A stretch of DNA of 64,000 nt from Avena insularis (GCA_023614405.1 CM042687.1:68740992-68804991), one strand, 5' to 3'. Shown: positions 46,569-59,112, counted from the stretch's first letter. The notes: generated from the letters alone by a model not told the origin. Program-made: numbers and translations.

Positions 46569-49500
46569 TGTAACACCCTCGAATCGGACCTATGCAAGTT
46601 TTAGCGAATCCCGCCAAACCCGCATAGAAACGATTCAAAGGTGCCCACCAGGCACTTGCGTGCGGGTGGAAAACGAAGTAATAACATTGCACAACAGTCC
46701 TCGATGGGACCCTGAGCAGAATATATATACAACGACTCAATGAGTCAAGAATACAGATATAATATACAAAGATCCAAATCACCTTGAAAACGATAGAGCG
46801 TCCGACTACGGACAAGATGCAAATGGGGCTAAGAGCCCTGAAGAATAACCAATGGCGTCCATAACCCTGCCCAGGCCAAGCCGGAAGGGTAACCCTGCTA
46901 ACAGCGTCGATCTCAAAACCTGTTTAAACAAAAAGGGGTGCCGACAAAGGGCAAAGGAAAAAGAGGAGCGTCGATGCTTGAGGCCATGCAGCGAGGCTAG
47001 AATCCGGTCCTCGCCTACATAGGTATGGTGGACTGAAGCGGCAGCGGCAGCATGCACTAAACAACCTATAGAGACCCGATGTCACTGACGGCTATCAGAG
47101 AGGGGTAAGAAAGACCTATCCGGAACCAGCCTGTTACCAACACCAAACAATCCCATCCTGGTATTACCCCTCGAGACCAAACGAGGAAGTCAACCGAGGA
47201 ACTCACACAGTTGGTAGTTTTATTTATTCGGTTATCGTTGCAGCAATTACTAGTCAGGTTTAGATAATCATCCTGATAAAATAAGCAGTGGGCACTTTTA
47301 GTTGACCATTCCGTGATAGTTGCAACACTTACTAGTCAGATACAATTAGCATGAGATAATCCCAAAACCCAGCAGTTGTTGGTACTTTTACTTAGCCATT
47401 CCGTTGTAGTGAAGCTGATTACTAGTCATATCGGATACAAGTCAATTTATAACAATAAACTTTAGTTATAGTTGTCTATGATCAAGCACTGTGCTCCAAG
47501 TCGTCCATAACCGCGGACACGGCTTCTCGAAAAGATTTAACCTGAGGTGCACCAAAGTATCCACAAGCACTTGACCCTTTTGCGGATCAGTTAACATACA
47601 CCCATCGGTATGTCGGCGGGGCCTAAGTCACGGCGTTTCGGACCCAAAGCAAGCAGAGGGCCACCCCACTAAGTACACCATAGCGAAGTCGGCGGTCTCG
47701 ACGGACTCGGGTTTGCGCCGGCTGTAAACGATAGCAAATCCCAAAAGCTGGGATCGACAGCGAAAACACTCACTCCGCTTCCTAAACGATGCGTGCTATC
47801 CATCGCACAATCGTAAATAAAGCAGTAAAGCATGGCATAGGTACAGGATAGTAAATAAAACCTCAAACTAGTTGTGGCCCCCAGTACAATACTTTAAAAT
47901 CAGGTACTAATCAATGGGGGGCCCATATCTCCCACGTGGTTAGCGCTCGATCTCGGAACAGGTGTCAAGAACTCGAGGTCCCACGGACACAAGTGGGCGA
48001 GAAACCAACATTATCTATCACCCACGATGCCTCTGCTTACTTACTTCAATTTTAGTTGTTAAACAGTAATTAAAGTGAACAATAATTAAAGCCATGATCA
48101 TCTCCAACATTGAACATGCGGCTCTTCTCCAACAACTGTGGTACTTGACGACACGCATCAACACTTGAGCAAGCGACTACGATGCGCAAGTCCAACTATC
48201 TACCAAACAACAGGTAATAGGGTGTGAGGCAATATAGGGCTGCAAGGGATATCACGAATACGGAAACTAGAGCATCGCAACTGAGATAGATAGCAATAGA
48301 TCAACGGAGGGAGTAAATACTATAAAAGTAAGATAGGTAGAAAGGGAGGTGCTACTTTGAAAACATTGCGAAGGTTCAACCGAAGATCGGGTCGACACTG
48401 CATCAACTCAACGGCCTTATCCGAAGAACCAAAACACTAGAAGAAACACGGATGCAATATTTAATACTACGGCAAAAGATCGGGCATGATGCATGTATGA
48501 GGTATGACATGGCAAAGATGCGTCGCGATTGGCAATATTAAGTGGAACCGGGTCCCGACAATTAATTATATGGTTCAAGTTATTTAACTACCCATAATTT
48601 TAATTGTTGTCTGAACATGGCAAAAGATAGTACCGGTTCGATGCACAGAATTTAAATGAGGCCAATATAAGGCTAGATTTGCCCGCATATGGGCCCCATA
48701 TTTAATTAGAGGTGAATCGGCATAAGGCCCCCAAACCACACAAATATGCATGCGAGATGAATGACTAATATGCAACAGGTTTTATATTTAGCATTTATAA
48801 AATAGGGGCTTGGGAAAAGGGTCACACATTAGGGTTCGGAAGATCTTGGGGTTCCAGGGTTTCGGGGTCCGACAGGGTTCAGGGTTCGACGGGATCGGTC
48901 TCGGACAACAGAAGTAGATCTTGTCGCATCCGCGGTGGTCGGGCCATGTTGTCGGTCTTGACGTCTCACGCGGAGTTCTTGGCGTTCCGGGAGGAAGTAC
49001 TTGTTCTGGCGTCGGGGCATCGGATCCGCCCTGGTCGGTGCCGATCTTGTCGTCACGACGATCTTGTCGGGTCCTCGTATCGGGTCGGTCTTGGCGTTCC
49101 GCGGCGAAGTGCTTGTCGCACCGGGATGAAGACCTTGGGGTTCCATCTCGATCATCGGTCAACTCGTTGGAAGTAGAACTTGGCGTGCTATGGTTCGGGT
49201 TCGGTCTTGGGACTCCAGGAGCGAGGTCTTGATGGTCCGTGTAGACGTCCTTGGCGTCATGGTGGTCGATGACGAACTTGTCGGATGACAGGTTCTTCGG
49301 ACGATCTTGGCAGAACACTACGAGTGGTGAAGATCTCGAGGTTCCAAGGGTTCGGGTTCGGAAGAAGGGCTTGGCGTCTTGAGTGTTACCCTGTGCATCC
49401 CCCGAAACATCAGCATAGAGATCTTGCCGGCATCCTCGGGTTCATGCGGCATCGATAGGCGAACTTGTCGATGTAGACCCGTTAGGCGTTCACGAGCAAA

Positions 49501-50465
49501 CTTGGTGGTACCTGCATCTTGCGCACGCGGCAAGGCAGAGGAAAAACAGCTAGCGCGGGCGAGAGGCTGAGAGCACGATGGCGGATCGAGGCGGGCAGGC
49601 GGCGGGCGGGCGGGCAGGCCTTGGGCGAGGAGGCGGGGCGACGAGGATCGAGCCTAGGCGGCCCGGCGCGAGGAGGAATCTGGAGAGAGCAGGGCGAGAC
49701 CGAGGGTCGAGGGCGGCTCGTGGCGCGGCTCACTGGCCGGGCTTGCGGTGGCACGGAGGTGCTTGAGGCTGACGGAGAGGCCGGTGGGGCGAGCTGGAGG
49801 GAGGAGGAAGGGGGCGGGGCCTTGGGGCAGAGAGAGGGCCGGAGGAAGAAGCCAGGTGGGAGAGGACCGGGAGGCGGTGGCTCGGTCAAGGAGAGAGAGA
49901 GGGTGAGGGAGGAGAGAGGTGGGGGAGAGGGGTCGCGGGGCCAGGGGGTGGGCCAGGGGGAGCGGGCCCGCGGTCAGGCTGGGGTGAGGGGGTTTGACCG
50001 CGTGGGGAGGGGGCTGGGGCTGTGTGCGGTTTGGACAGGGAGGGTGTGGGCCAGGGGAAGAGAGAGTGGGTGAGGGAGTGGCTGGGGGGGTGAGGTGGCA
50101 TTGTTTGGTTGGGTGGGAAAAGGGGTAGGGTGACGTGTCGACCAGGGATTGGAGGGGGTGAGGTGGAGAGGGGCTGGGTAGGTTAGGTTGGGTAGCTTTA
50201 GGATTTAGGGATTAGGTTTTATTAGTTTTCTAAATATGTGTTTGTTTGGTTTTGTTTATTTTAAAACAAGGCTACTTTGCAAATAGTTTTTAGATAAATA
50301 AAATATATCCGATACGATCGGGGTTTTACATTTGAAATCAAGAGGGGTATTTATGCAAGGCAAAACTAGGTTTTCGAAATAGTTCAGACAAACAATGCAT
50401 GATGATGACGATGCAATGCACAAAAACAACGCGATTTTCTAGTAGTGGTTTTGCGGGATGCCACA
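46569..50465 (-). repeat. Array LTR 2 (middle)
   Basis: Near-identical to LTRs 1 and 3, but with more missing bases in short clusters (for example near 46710, 48230 and 48350) and a shortened G/A-rich tract (about 49555-50100). Confidence 0.93.
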
Positions 50466-51259
50466 ATTCGACACCACTAACAATGGATCTCGCCCTCGAG
50501 ATCCGCCTCATGGTACCGGAAAGAAGGCCGACGATCTGCGTCTTCTCGCTTCGTGTAGATCCTCGCGACACCACGAACAAGAGGTCGTTGTCCGCGATCG
50601 TTGAGAGAACACTCCGGGAACAGAAGGTCGAAGGCAGAGGTATCAACAAATAAAGCCACCTCTAACTCCGATAGAATGAGGGAACCGATGCATTCTCATC
50701 CACTTCAAGGTACAAAAGCGAATAGAAGGGGTAGTCGGCATGGGGGCCAATCCATCACGCACCCAAACTATTACTCTGCACAATCAGTAGAAAAGCGTGC
50801 AACCATGCTCGAATCGAAGATCTCGACAATCGAGGTTCAGAAACAAAGGAGTGATGCAGACTCTGCATCGGATCTGGCGTAGATGGTGTCGTCACGTCGG
50901 AAAACACCGGAAGGCACAAACAAGGAACAAGGAATGGTACCACCGGACGAAGGGTTCCTCGGATAGCTTGAAGGCCAGATGTGGCAACACCGTTACCAAA
51001 GGAAGAAGCGAAACCCTGAAGGTACGACGGAAACCCAACCACGAGAAATCCTGGACTCGAAGAGAGAGAAGAGAGCGGATTCAAAACACATAGAGGTGAG
51101 AGGAGAATAGCAGAGGGGTAAGGAGTAAAATCAGACCTAATCAGAACTATCCAACCGATTTTGCGAAAATAGTTTTGACACTCTACTTCGGCCGTTAGCT
51201 AGGTTATCCTACAGGCTGGACTTGTGGGGTATCATGGCTGCTGAGCTCTGATACCACTC
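50466..51259 (-). other. Array internal region 2 (794 bp)
   Basis: Copy of internal region 1 with a few replacements, for example around 50810-50880. PBS at about 51243-51256 on the - strand. Confidence 0.85.
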
Positions 51260-54200
51260 TGTAACACCCTCGAATCGGACCTATGCAAGTTTTAGCGAAT
51301 CCCGCCAAACCCGCATAGAAACGATTCAAAGGTGCCCACCAGGCACTTGCGTGCGGGTGGAAAACGAAGTAATAACATTGCACAACAGTCCTCGATGGGA
51401 CCCACAGAACAGATATATATACAACAGCGACTCAATGAGTCAAGAATACAGATATAATATACAAAGATCCAAATCACCTTGAAAACGATAGAGCGTCCGA
51501 CTACGGACAAGATGCAAATGGGGCTAAGAGCCCTGAAGAATAACCAATGGCGTCCATAACCCTGCCCAGGCCAAGCCGGAAGGGTAACCCTGCTAACGGC
51601 GTCGATCTCAAAACCTGTTTAAACAAAAAGGGGTGCCGACAAAGGGCAAAGGAAAAAGAGGAGCGTCGATCGAGGCCAAGACAGCGAGGCTAGAATTCGC
51701 GCCCTCGCCTACATAGGTATGGTGGACTGAAGCGGCAGCAAAGATGCACTAAACAACCTATAGAGACCCGATGTCACTGACGGCTATCAGAGAGGGGTAA
51801 GAAAGACCTATCCGGAACCAGCCTGTTACCAACACCAAACAATCCCATCCTGGTATTACCCCTCGAGACCAAACGAGGAAGTCAACCGAGGAACTCACAC
51901 AGTTGGTAGTTTTATTTATTCGGTTATCGTTGCAGCAATTACTAGTCAGTTTAGATAATCATCCCGATAAAATAAGCAAGGCACTTTTAGTTGACCATTC
52001 CGTGATAGTTGCAACACTTACTAGTCAGATACAATTAGCATGAGATAATCCCAAAACCCAACAGTTGTTGGTACTTTTACTTAGCCATTCTGTTGTAGTG
52101 AAGCTGATTACTAGTCATATCGGATACAAGTCAATTTATAACAATAAACTTTAGTTATAGTTGTCTATGATCAAGCACTGTGCTCCAAGTCGTCCATAAC
52201 CATGACACGGCTTCTCGATAAGATTTAACCGCAGGGTGCACCAAAGTATCCACAAGCACTTGACCCTTTTTGCGGATCGTTAACATACACCCATCGGTAT
52301 GTCGGCGGGGCCTAAGTCACGACGTTCTGCACTAAAGCAAGCACGGGGCCACCCACTAAGTACACCATAGCGAAGTCGGCCGGTCTCGAGACGGACTCGG
52401 TTTGCGCCATGGTAAACGATAGCAAATCCCAAATCGGGACTGTCGATCTGGCAAAACACTCCGCTTCCTAAACAGTACAGTGTGCTATCCATCGCACAAT
52501 CGTAAATAAAGCAGTAAAGCATGGCATAGGTACAGGATAGTAAATAAAACCTCAAACTAGTTGTGGCCCCCAGTACAATACTTTAAAATCAGGTACTAAT
52601 CAATGGGGGGCCCATATCTCCCCACCTGTGGTTAGCGCGCTCGATCTCGGAACAGGTGTCAAGAACTCGGGGTCCTACGGGACACAAGTGGGCGGTCGGA
52701 AACCAACATTATCTATCACCCACCGATGCCTCTGCTTACTTACTTCAATTTTAGTTGTTAAACAGTAATTAAAGTGAACAATAATTAAAGCCATGATCAT
52801 CTCCAACATTGAACATGCGGCTCTTCTCCAACAACTGTGGTACTTGACGACACGCATCAACACTTGAGCAAGCGACTACGACGCGCAAGTCCAACTATCT
52901 ACCAAACAACAGGTAATAGGGTGTGTCCGAGGCAATATAGGGCTGCAAGGGATATCACGGGTACGGAAACTAGAGCATCGCAACACAGATAGCAATAGAT
53001 CAACAGGAGGGAGTAAATACTATAAAAGTAAGATAGGTAGAAAGGGGGAGGTGCTCGCCTGAAAACATTGCCGAAGGTTCAACCGAAGATCGGGTCGACA
53101 CTCGCATCAACTCAACGGCCTTATCCGCGAAGAACCAAAACACTAGAAGAAACACCGGATGCAATATTTAATACTACGACAAAAGATCGGGCATGATGCA
53201 TGTATGAGGTATGACATGGCAAAGATGCGATGCGATTGGCAATATTAAGTGGAACCGGGGTCCCGACAATTAATTATATGGTTCAAGTTATTTAACTACC
53301 CCGCAATTTTAATTGTTGTCTGAACATGGCAAAAGATAGTACCGGTTCGATGCTCAGAATTTAAATGAGGCCAATATAAGGCTAGATTTGCCCGCATATG
53401 GGCCCCATATTTAATTAGAGGTGAATCGGCATAAGGCCCCCAAACCACACAAATATGCATGCGAGATGAATGACTAATATGCAACATGTTTTATATTTAG
53501 CATTTATAAAATAGGGGCTCGGGAAAAGGGTCACACATTAGGGTTCGGAAGATCTTGGGGTTCCGGGGTTTCGGGGTCCGACAGGGTTCAGGGTTCGACG
53601 GGATCGGTCTCGGACAACAGAAGTAGATCTTGTCGCATCCGCGGTGGTCGGGCCATGTTGTCGGTCTTGACGTCTCACGCGGAGTTCTTGGCGTTCCGGG
53701 AGGAAGTACTTGTTCTGGCGTCGGGGCATCGGATCCGCCCTGGTCGGTGCCGATCTTGTCGTCACGACGATCTTGTCGGGTCCTCGTATCGGGTCGGTCT
53801 TGGCGTTCCGCGGCGAAGTGCTTGTCGCACCGGGATGAAGACCTTGGGGTTCCATCTCGATCATCGGTCAACTCGTTGGAAGTAGAACTTGGCGTGCTAT
53901 GGTTCGGGTTCGGTCTTGGGACTCCAGGAGCGAGGTCTTGATGGTCCGTGTAGACGTCCTTGGTGTCATGGTGGTCGATGACGAACTTGTCGGATGACAG
54001 GTTCTTCGGACGATCTTGGCAGAACACTACGAGTGGTGAAGATCTCGAGGTTCCAAGGGTTCGGGTTCGGAAGAAGGGCTTGGCGTCTTGAGTGTTACCC
54101 TGTGCATCCCTCGAAACATCAGCATAGAGATCTTGCCGGCATCCTCGGGTTCATGCGGCATCGATAGGCGAACTTGTCGATGTAGACCCGTTAGGCGTTC

Positions 54201-55202
54201 ACGAGCAAACTTGGTGGTACCTGCATCTTGCGCACGCGGCAAGGCAGAGGAAAAACAGCTAGCGCGAAGGGCTCGAGATGACGATGGCGGGCGAAGCGAG
54301 GCGGCACGGACGGGCAGGCGGCGCTGGCCAAGCGGCAGAGGAGGCGGGGCGACGAGGATCGAGCCTGGGCGGCCCTGGCGGCGGCGGCAGGAGGGTGCCG
54401 GGACGAGCGCGGGGCGAGACCGAGGGTCGAGGGCGGCTCCGGCGGGGCGGGTCGACCGGCGGCGGGCTTGCGGTGGCGACGGAGGTGCTTGAGGGGCGAC
54501 GGGGGAGAGGCCGGTGGGGCGAGCTCGGGAGAGGGAGGAGGAAGGCGCGGGGCCGGGGACGCGGGGCCGGGAGAGAGGGGGCGGCCCGGAGGGAAGGCTT
54601 GGCGAGGTGGGAGAGGACCGGGAGGGCGGTGGCTCAAAAGGGAGCGGGCGCAGAGAGAGGGTGTGGGAGGAGAGAGGTGGGGGAGAGGGGTCAGCAGGGG
54701 CCGTGGGGAGCGGGCCATGGTCAGCTGGGGTGAGGGGTTTGACCAGCGTGGGAGGGGGGCTGGGGTGCGGTTTGGACAGGGAGGGTGTGGGCCAGGGGGA
54801 AGAGAGAGGGTGAGGGAGTGGTGGGGGTGAGGTGGCATTGTTTGGTTGGGTGGGAAAAGGGGCAGGGTGACGTGTCGACCAGGGATTGGAGGGGGTGAGG
54901 TGGAGAGGGGCTGGGTAGGTTAGGTTGGGTAGCTTTAGGATTTAGGGATTAGGTTTTATTAGTTTTCTAAATATGTGTTTGTTTGGTTTTGTTTATTTTA
55001 AAACAAGGCTACTTTGCAAATAGTTTTTAGATAAATAAAATATATCCGATACGATCGGGGTTTTACATTTGAAATCAAGAGGGGTATTTATGCAAGGCAA
55101 AACTAGGTTTTCGAAATAGTTCAGACAAACAATGCATGATGATGACGATGCAATGCACAAAAACAACGTGATTTTCTAGTAGTGGTTTTGCGGGATGCCA
55201 CA
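51260..55202 (-). repeat. Array LTR 3
   Basis: 5' LTR in transcription sense. The first 200 bp are identical to LTR 1. The G/A-rich tract (about 54265-54840) differs from the other copies by many small indels. Confidence 0.93.
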
Positions 55203-55207
55203 CAAGG
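55203..55207. repeat. Target site duplication CAAGG, right copy
   Basis: CAAGG after GATGCCACA; partner at 41832-41836. Confidence 0.95.
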
Positions 55208-55506
55208 GAAAACGGTCAAGTAAAGAGCACTCACGGGAGTCGCCCTGCGACTGGCTCTCCGAGCTCGGGCCAGTCGACCTCAATAGCAAAACAACTGACA
55301 AAACATTCAAAACCACAAACACATAACAAACGAGGTAAACCCCATAAAAAGGGCGGACGCGCTCGGGAACTCATCCAATAAGCAATCAAAATTACGAAAC
55401 AATTCACAAAATAATACAAAGTTTCATTACAGTAGAACAACATCGTTCCAAAATACAAGTTGAGTACAATGGCCAATCGCTACTAACGCCCCAGGGCACA
55501 GTGTTT
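55208..55506 (+). other. Tat-2 spacer right of the LTR array
   Basis: Non-coding, AT-richer than its surroundings. It would contain the 3' untranslated region of the antisense gene. Confidence 0.6.
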
Positions 55507-58500
55507 CTATTCCTCAGGTTTCGACGGCGACTCGCCGCCACCCCTGCGGTTGCGAATGAAGGGCGTGTACGGGTTCGACGGGTACGTCGTCAACTCACCC
55601 GCCATCGCCGCACGGAAGGGCTGCTCGATCTTGAAGTCCCGATGCGGCGGTTCAGGGTCGTTGGGGGCGACAGTCGTCTCCTGATAGGGGATGAGGTCGC
55701 CCATCGCCCAGACGCAATCGGAGTACACCGCGGCCTGGTCCGTCAGCTTCAGCAACTCGGCGATCTCCACCGAGCCCGTCGACGAGGGGTAACCACTCGT
55801 CACGTCGTCAAGATCGAAGTCCTCCGGGAAGTGGGCAAACCCAAGGCTGAGAGTCGTCGCCGCCCCGCGCCGGAATGCCGACCACGTCATGAACTCGACG
55901 ACTGACGGTGCCTTATCCAGATACCGCCATACTTCGACGAGGTTGCTGGGAATCACTTCCGTAGGCGATATCTCCTGAAGATATGCCCGAATGCAAGCCG
56001 CGGACAACGTGGCCGAGTCGACCAGAGTGGTCACACGCTGTCGCGCGTCGTACGATTGTGCCTCCTCCGAGCTGTCGATAATCCGACCTGTGGACAGAGG
56101 GCGGCAGTGAGTATAACAACGATTACATAATGCAGCTACTATAGGTAGAGGCAGAAAGTTTACCAATTAAAGGACGGCAGAGGCCCGTGATGAAGCTTTG
56201 AAGCAAGGAGAAGTCGTTCTGCAGCCCAATAACGAGGGCGTCAGAGACCTTTCCCTCTTCAGCGGCAGCCATAACAGCAGCTTTTGCTCGCCCATCCGTT
56301 GAGCTTGCCTCCGCCTTCGCTTCCTTGAGCTCGCGCTCCAGATGAGCGATTCGCTTCTTAGCCGCACTCAACGCAGACTGAGCCGCCGTCATCTCACCCG
56401 CCGGGACAAGGCCTTGGCGGACCTCCTCTGCCTTGGCAGCGATTGCTTGGAGTCCCTTGTTCGTTTCTTGGATGGCAACAAGTTCCATCTCCACGCGACA
56501 CTTCGCAGCAAGCCGATCGGCTGATTCACGCTGCATGACCTGCGCCCAAATCAAACAGTCAACAACAATAGAATCCTAAGCGCCCACCCGCTGAAATTCA
56601 GCGACTAGACACTCAGGGACTGGAGATAAAAAATCCTAAGTGCCCACCCGCTGAAATCCAGCGACTAGGCACTCGGGGACTGAAGATCAAAAAATCCTAA
56701 GTGCCCACCTGCTGAAATTCAGCGACTAGGCACTCGGGGACTGGATGCTACAAATAAAAACAAACACTAAAAGAATCTGACCACTGAAATTCAGTGGCCC
56801 GATTCTCGGGGACTGGACATACCTGGATGGCTGCGCCCAGCATGCCGTGGAGCTGTAACGCGTCGACAGATGCAAGCAGAGCTGGCGTGTGTCCACGACG
56901 CTGCTCGACCTCCGTCTCCACGACCCCAGGCGTCTGGCTCGTTGGCATTGCGCCACTCGTTGTGGCCGCTTTGGCCATGAAACAGGGGAAGGTAGCAGCA
57001 GATGCCCCAGCGCCACTAGGAGTCGGCTCGGTCACCCCGGGTGAGGAAACAGTCTCCTTGTTCTTCGAAGACACCTCCACCGCAGTCGGAGGATCGTTCG
57101 GAGCAACTGTCATGTCATCAGAGATCGTGACGACATCGTCGCCCTTCGCCTTCTTTGCGCTGTCTGCGGGAACGGCGACCTCATTAGCTTTCCTCTTCCG
57201 CGAGGGGTCCTCCTCGGCTATGACTGGCGGAACCTTGGCCACGGAAGGGTGGCCGATCTTTTTAACTCCAGTCCTGTGAAACAACAATATGAGCAAAATT
57301 GTCCGATTACAACGGAAGGCAAGCAGACGAATGAGACTTACTTGGCGACTGGTATGAACCGCAGCCCCGTGCGGATGCTGGCCGGCTTCTCTAGCTCGGG
57401 GCCCAGTTTCCGACTGAGGCCCATCTCAAACACATCATGTGTCCAAGACACGGAGGGCCTCTTCGAAGACGAGGCCGCAACAGGAGCCTCCGTGATGACG
57501 TCGGCAGGAGCTCTCCTGGGAGGCAAAGCTGCTGCGGCTGGAGTAGCCCCCAACCCAGAGACCGGGGCGAATGGGGGAGGAAGCGACGCCAGAGGTACCT
57601 CATCCAGGGGGGCGGAAGCGTCTGGTGCTGCTGTCGTATGCGTCGCTTCACCCTTGGCCGAGCTGGTGGCGTCGGAACTAGTCGCCGAACGAGGCGGAGA
57701 CGCCTGTTTCACCGGCTTCGTCTTTCTCCTTGGCGGAGCCTTCACTTCCTTCTTCTTCTTCTTCGACGGCGTAGCCTCATGACGCGAGGTCTGCTCGTGG
57801 ATCTCGTCTTCGTCGTCATCATGACGTTCGAGGCTTCAACTCGCCTCGATCTCGCGCTGATGTTGCCCGCGAGTTTTGCGAACCATCGGGGCGGCGTCTT
57901 CCACGGGCTCGTCGTCGTCATCATCATCGTTATCACCCGCGTCGCTCCCGACGTCGCCTTTGGCGGGTGGTGACTCGCTCCCGTCCTGGATGGACGAGCT
58001 CGAGTTTTCCTCCACTTGGAACAGCTACAATAAAAATGAAACAAAGTCAGCATAACCGCGATTGCATCATCTGCGACTGCGAATAGTGATGAAAATGGCG
58101 ACTTACTGTCGGAGCTGGGCGCCTTGCGGTATAGGGGGCGACCCCGGCCTTCGCGTCTAGGTATGCCGCCTGGGTGATCTTCTTCAGGGCCAGGACGTAG
58201 TCCTCGAGCTTCCACTCGACGAGGCTGGATTTTGTCGGGTCGTCCCTACCCACGTACTCGTACATGTAATGGTCGCGGCAGGCCAAAGGCACGAGCCGCC
58301 GCCCGAGCCAGCAGTTGTAAAGATTGATGGTTTGGAGGCCTTTCTTCTTTAGGACGCGGATGGTTTGCAACATTTCGTCGACAACCATCCGCTGATCCAG
58401 CGGGAGCTTGCCAACCTGGAGCCGACGCGGTTCGGGCCTGTTGGCGGAGAATCTTGGAAGCGCCACCTCGCCGTCTGGAGTCGCCTCGGTGATGTAGAAC

Positions 58501-58979
58501 CAGGATTTCTTGCACTCGTTTGCCGCCTTGGCCGGCAGCATCAGGTCGAAGAACGACGCCTTCGACTTCAGCTGAAACGTCAGGCCACCCGCAGCTAGCA
58601 TTGGGCTGCCTCATTCTTCGCGGCTAATCCTCCCATGGAATAGATCTTGCCACAGGGGGAAGTAGAGCCTGCAGCCCAGATAGCACTCGCAGAACGCCAT
58701 GAAAATGGCGAGCTGCTCGATGCTATGCGGGCCCAGGTCTGACGGTTGGATCCCGTAGATGGCGCAAAACCGCTGGAAGAATAGCGAAGTGGGAAACCCT
58801 AGCCCCCGCTCCAGGTGGCTGGGGAAGCAAACGAATTCTCCCTCGCGCGGGTCAGGAGTCACCTCTCCGGCCGCGGGGATGCGCCACCTGCCGGCTCGCA
58901 GGATCCCGGCCTCTTCAAATGACGCCAATAGTGCCCTGGTGCACTTGGATCGGCCCCATGGTTCGGTGGAGGGGGCCAT
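55507..58979 (-). pseudogene. Tat-2 antisense five-exon gene (PF04195-like, near-complete)
   Basis: Exons on the - strand: 58979-58107, 58024-57342, 57273-56823, 56539-56164, 56087-55507. All four introns are GT-AG (GTAAGT, GTAAGT, GTATGT, GTAAAC donors; GTAG, ACAG, GCAG, ACAG acceptors) and the frame is kept at each junction (2964 nt, 988 codons with the stop). Exon 1 has the PF04195-type domain (LGFPTSLFFQRFCAIYG, SIEQLAIFMAFCECYLG, NCWLGRRLVPL, MYEYVG). Exons 2-3 are acidic, then Lys-rich, then Ala/Pro/Ser-rich, with nuclear-localisation-like basic runs (SKKKKKEVK, RKRKANE). Exon 4 is a coiled coil (RIAHLERELKEAKAEASS). Breaks: TGA at 58611-58613 and at 57836-57838 only. The function of the family is unknown. 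A nuclear, nucleic-acid-related role is a guess from composition. Confidence 0.82.
56572..56820. repeat. ~60-bp tandem repeat inside antisense intron 3
   Basis: Units at 56572-56631, 56632-56692 and 56693-about 56775, plus a diverged fourth at 56776-56820. Each has AATC, a GCTGAAATTCAGC-like inverted repeat and ACTCGGGGACTGG. The last part matches the polypurine tract before the 3' LTR. The array fills most of the intron between exons 3 and 4. Confidence 0.85.
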
Positions 58980-59100
58980 TGGTTGGAAGATTTGTAGAGG
59001 TCGGGGCTCTCTGGATCGGTTGGATCGCGATGCAGAGTGGAAAGGAGATGGGCGAGGCCGGAGGAAAGATGAAGGAATGTTTCCCCGCTCGCCCGTCATT

Positions 59101-59112
59101 CCCCTTATATAG
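59101..59112 (-). promoter_or_regulatory. TATA box for the Tat-2 antisense gene
   Basis: On the - strand ACTATATAAGGGG lies about 125 bp before the ATG at 58979. With splice sites and an open frame downstream this indicates an independent promoter inside the element. Confidence 0.65.

Larger units (their letters stand above)
41837..55202 (-). mobile_element. Tandem LTR array: LTR-internal-LTR-internal-LTR of a giant-LTR family
   Basis: Three LTRs of 3936, 3897 and 3943 bp alternate with two internal regions of 796 and 794 bp. On the - strand each LTR starts TGTGGCATCCCGC and ends GGTGTTACA, and each internal region starts with an initiator tRNA-Met PBS. Only the outer edges have a TSD (CAAGG), so the array came from one insertion plus later unequal exchange, or was already tandem when it inserted. 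No RT, protease or integrase. With an internal region under 0.8 kb and LTRs near 4 kb it is an extreme non-autonomous design. Confidence 0.92.

Noticed and set aside
56572..56820. Regularly spaced direct repeats that resemble a CRISPR array
   Set aside because: Plant transposon context. Units are contiguous with no unique spacers, so this is a tandem repeat.
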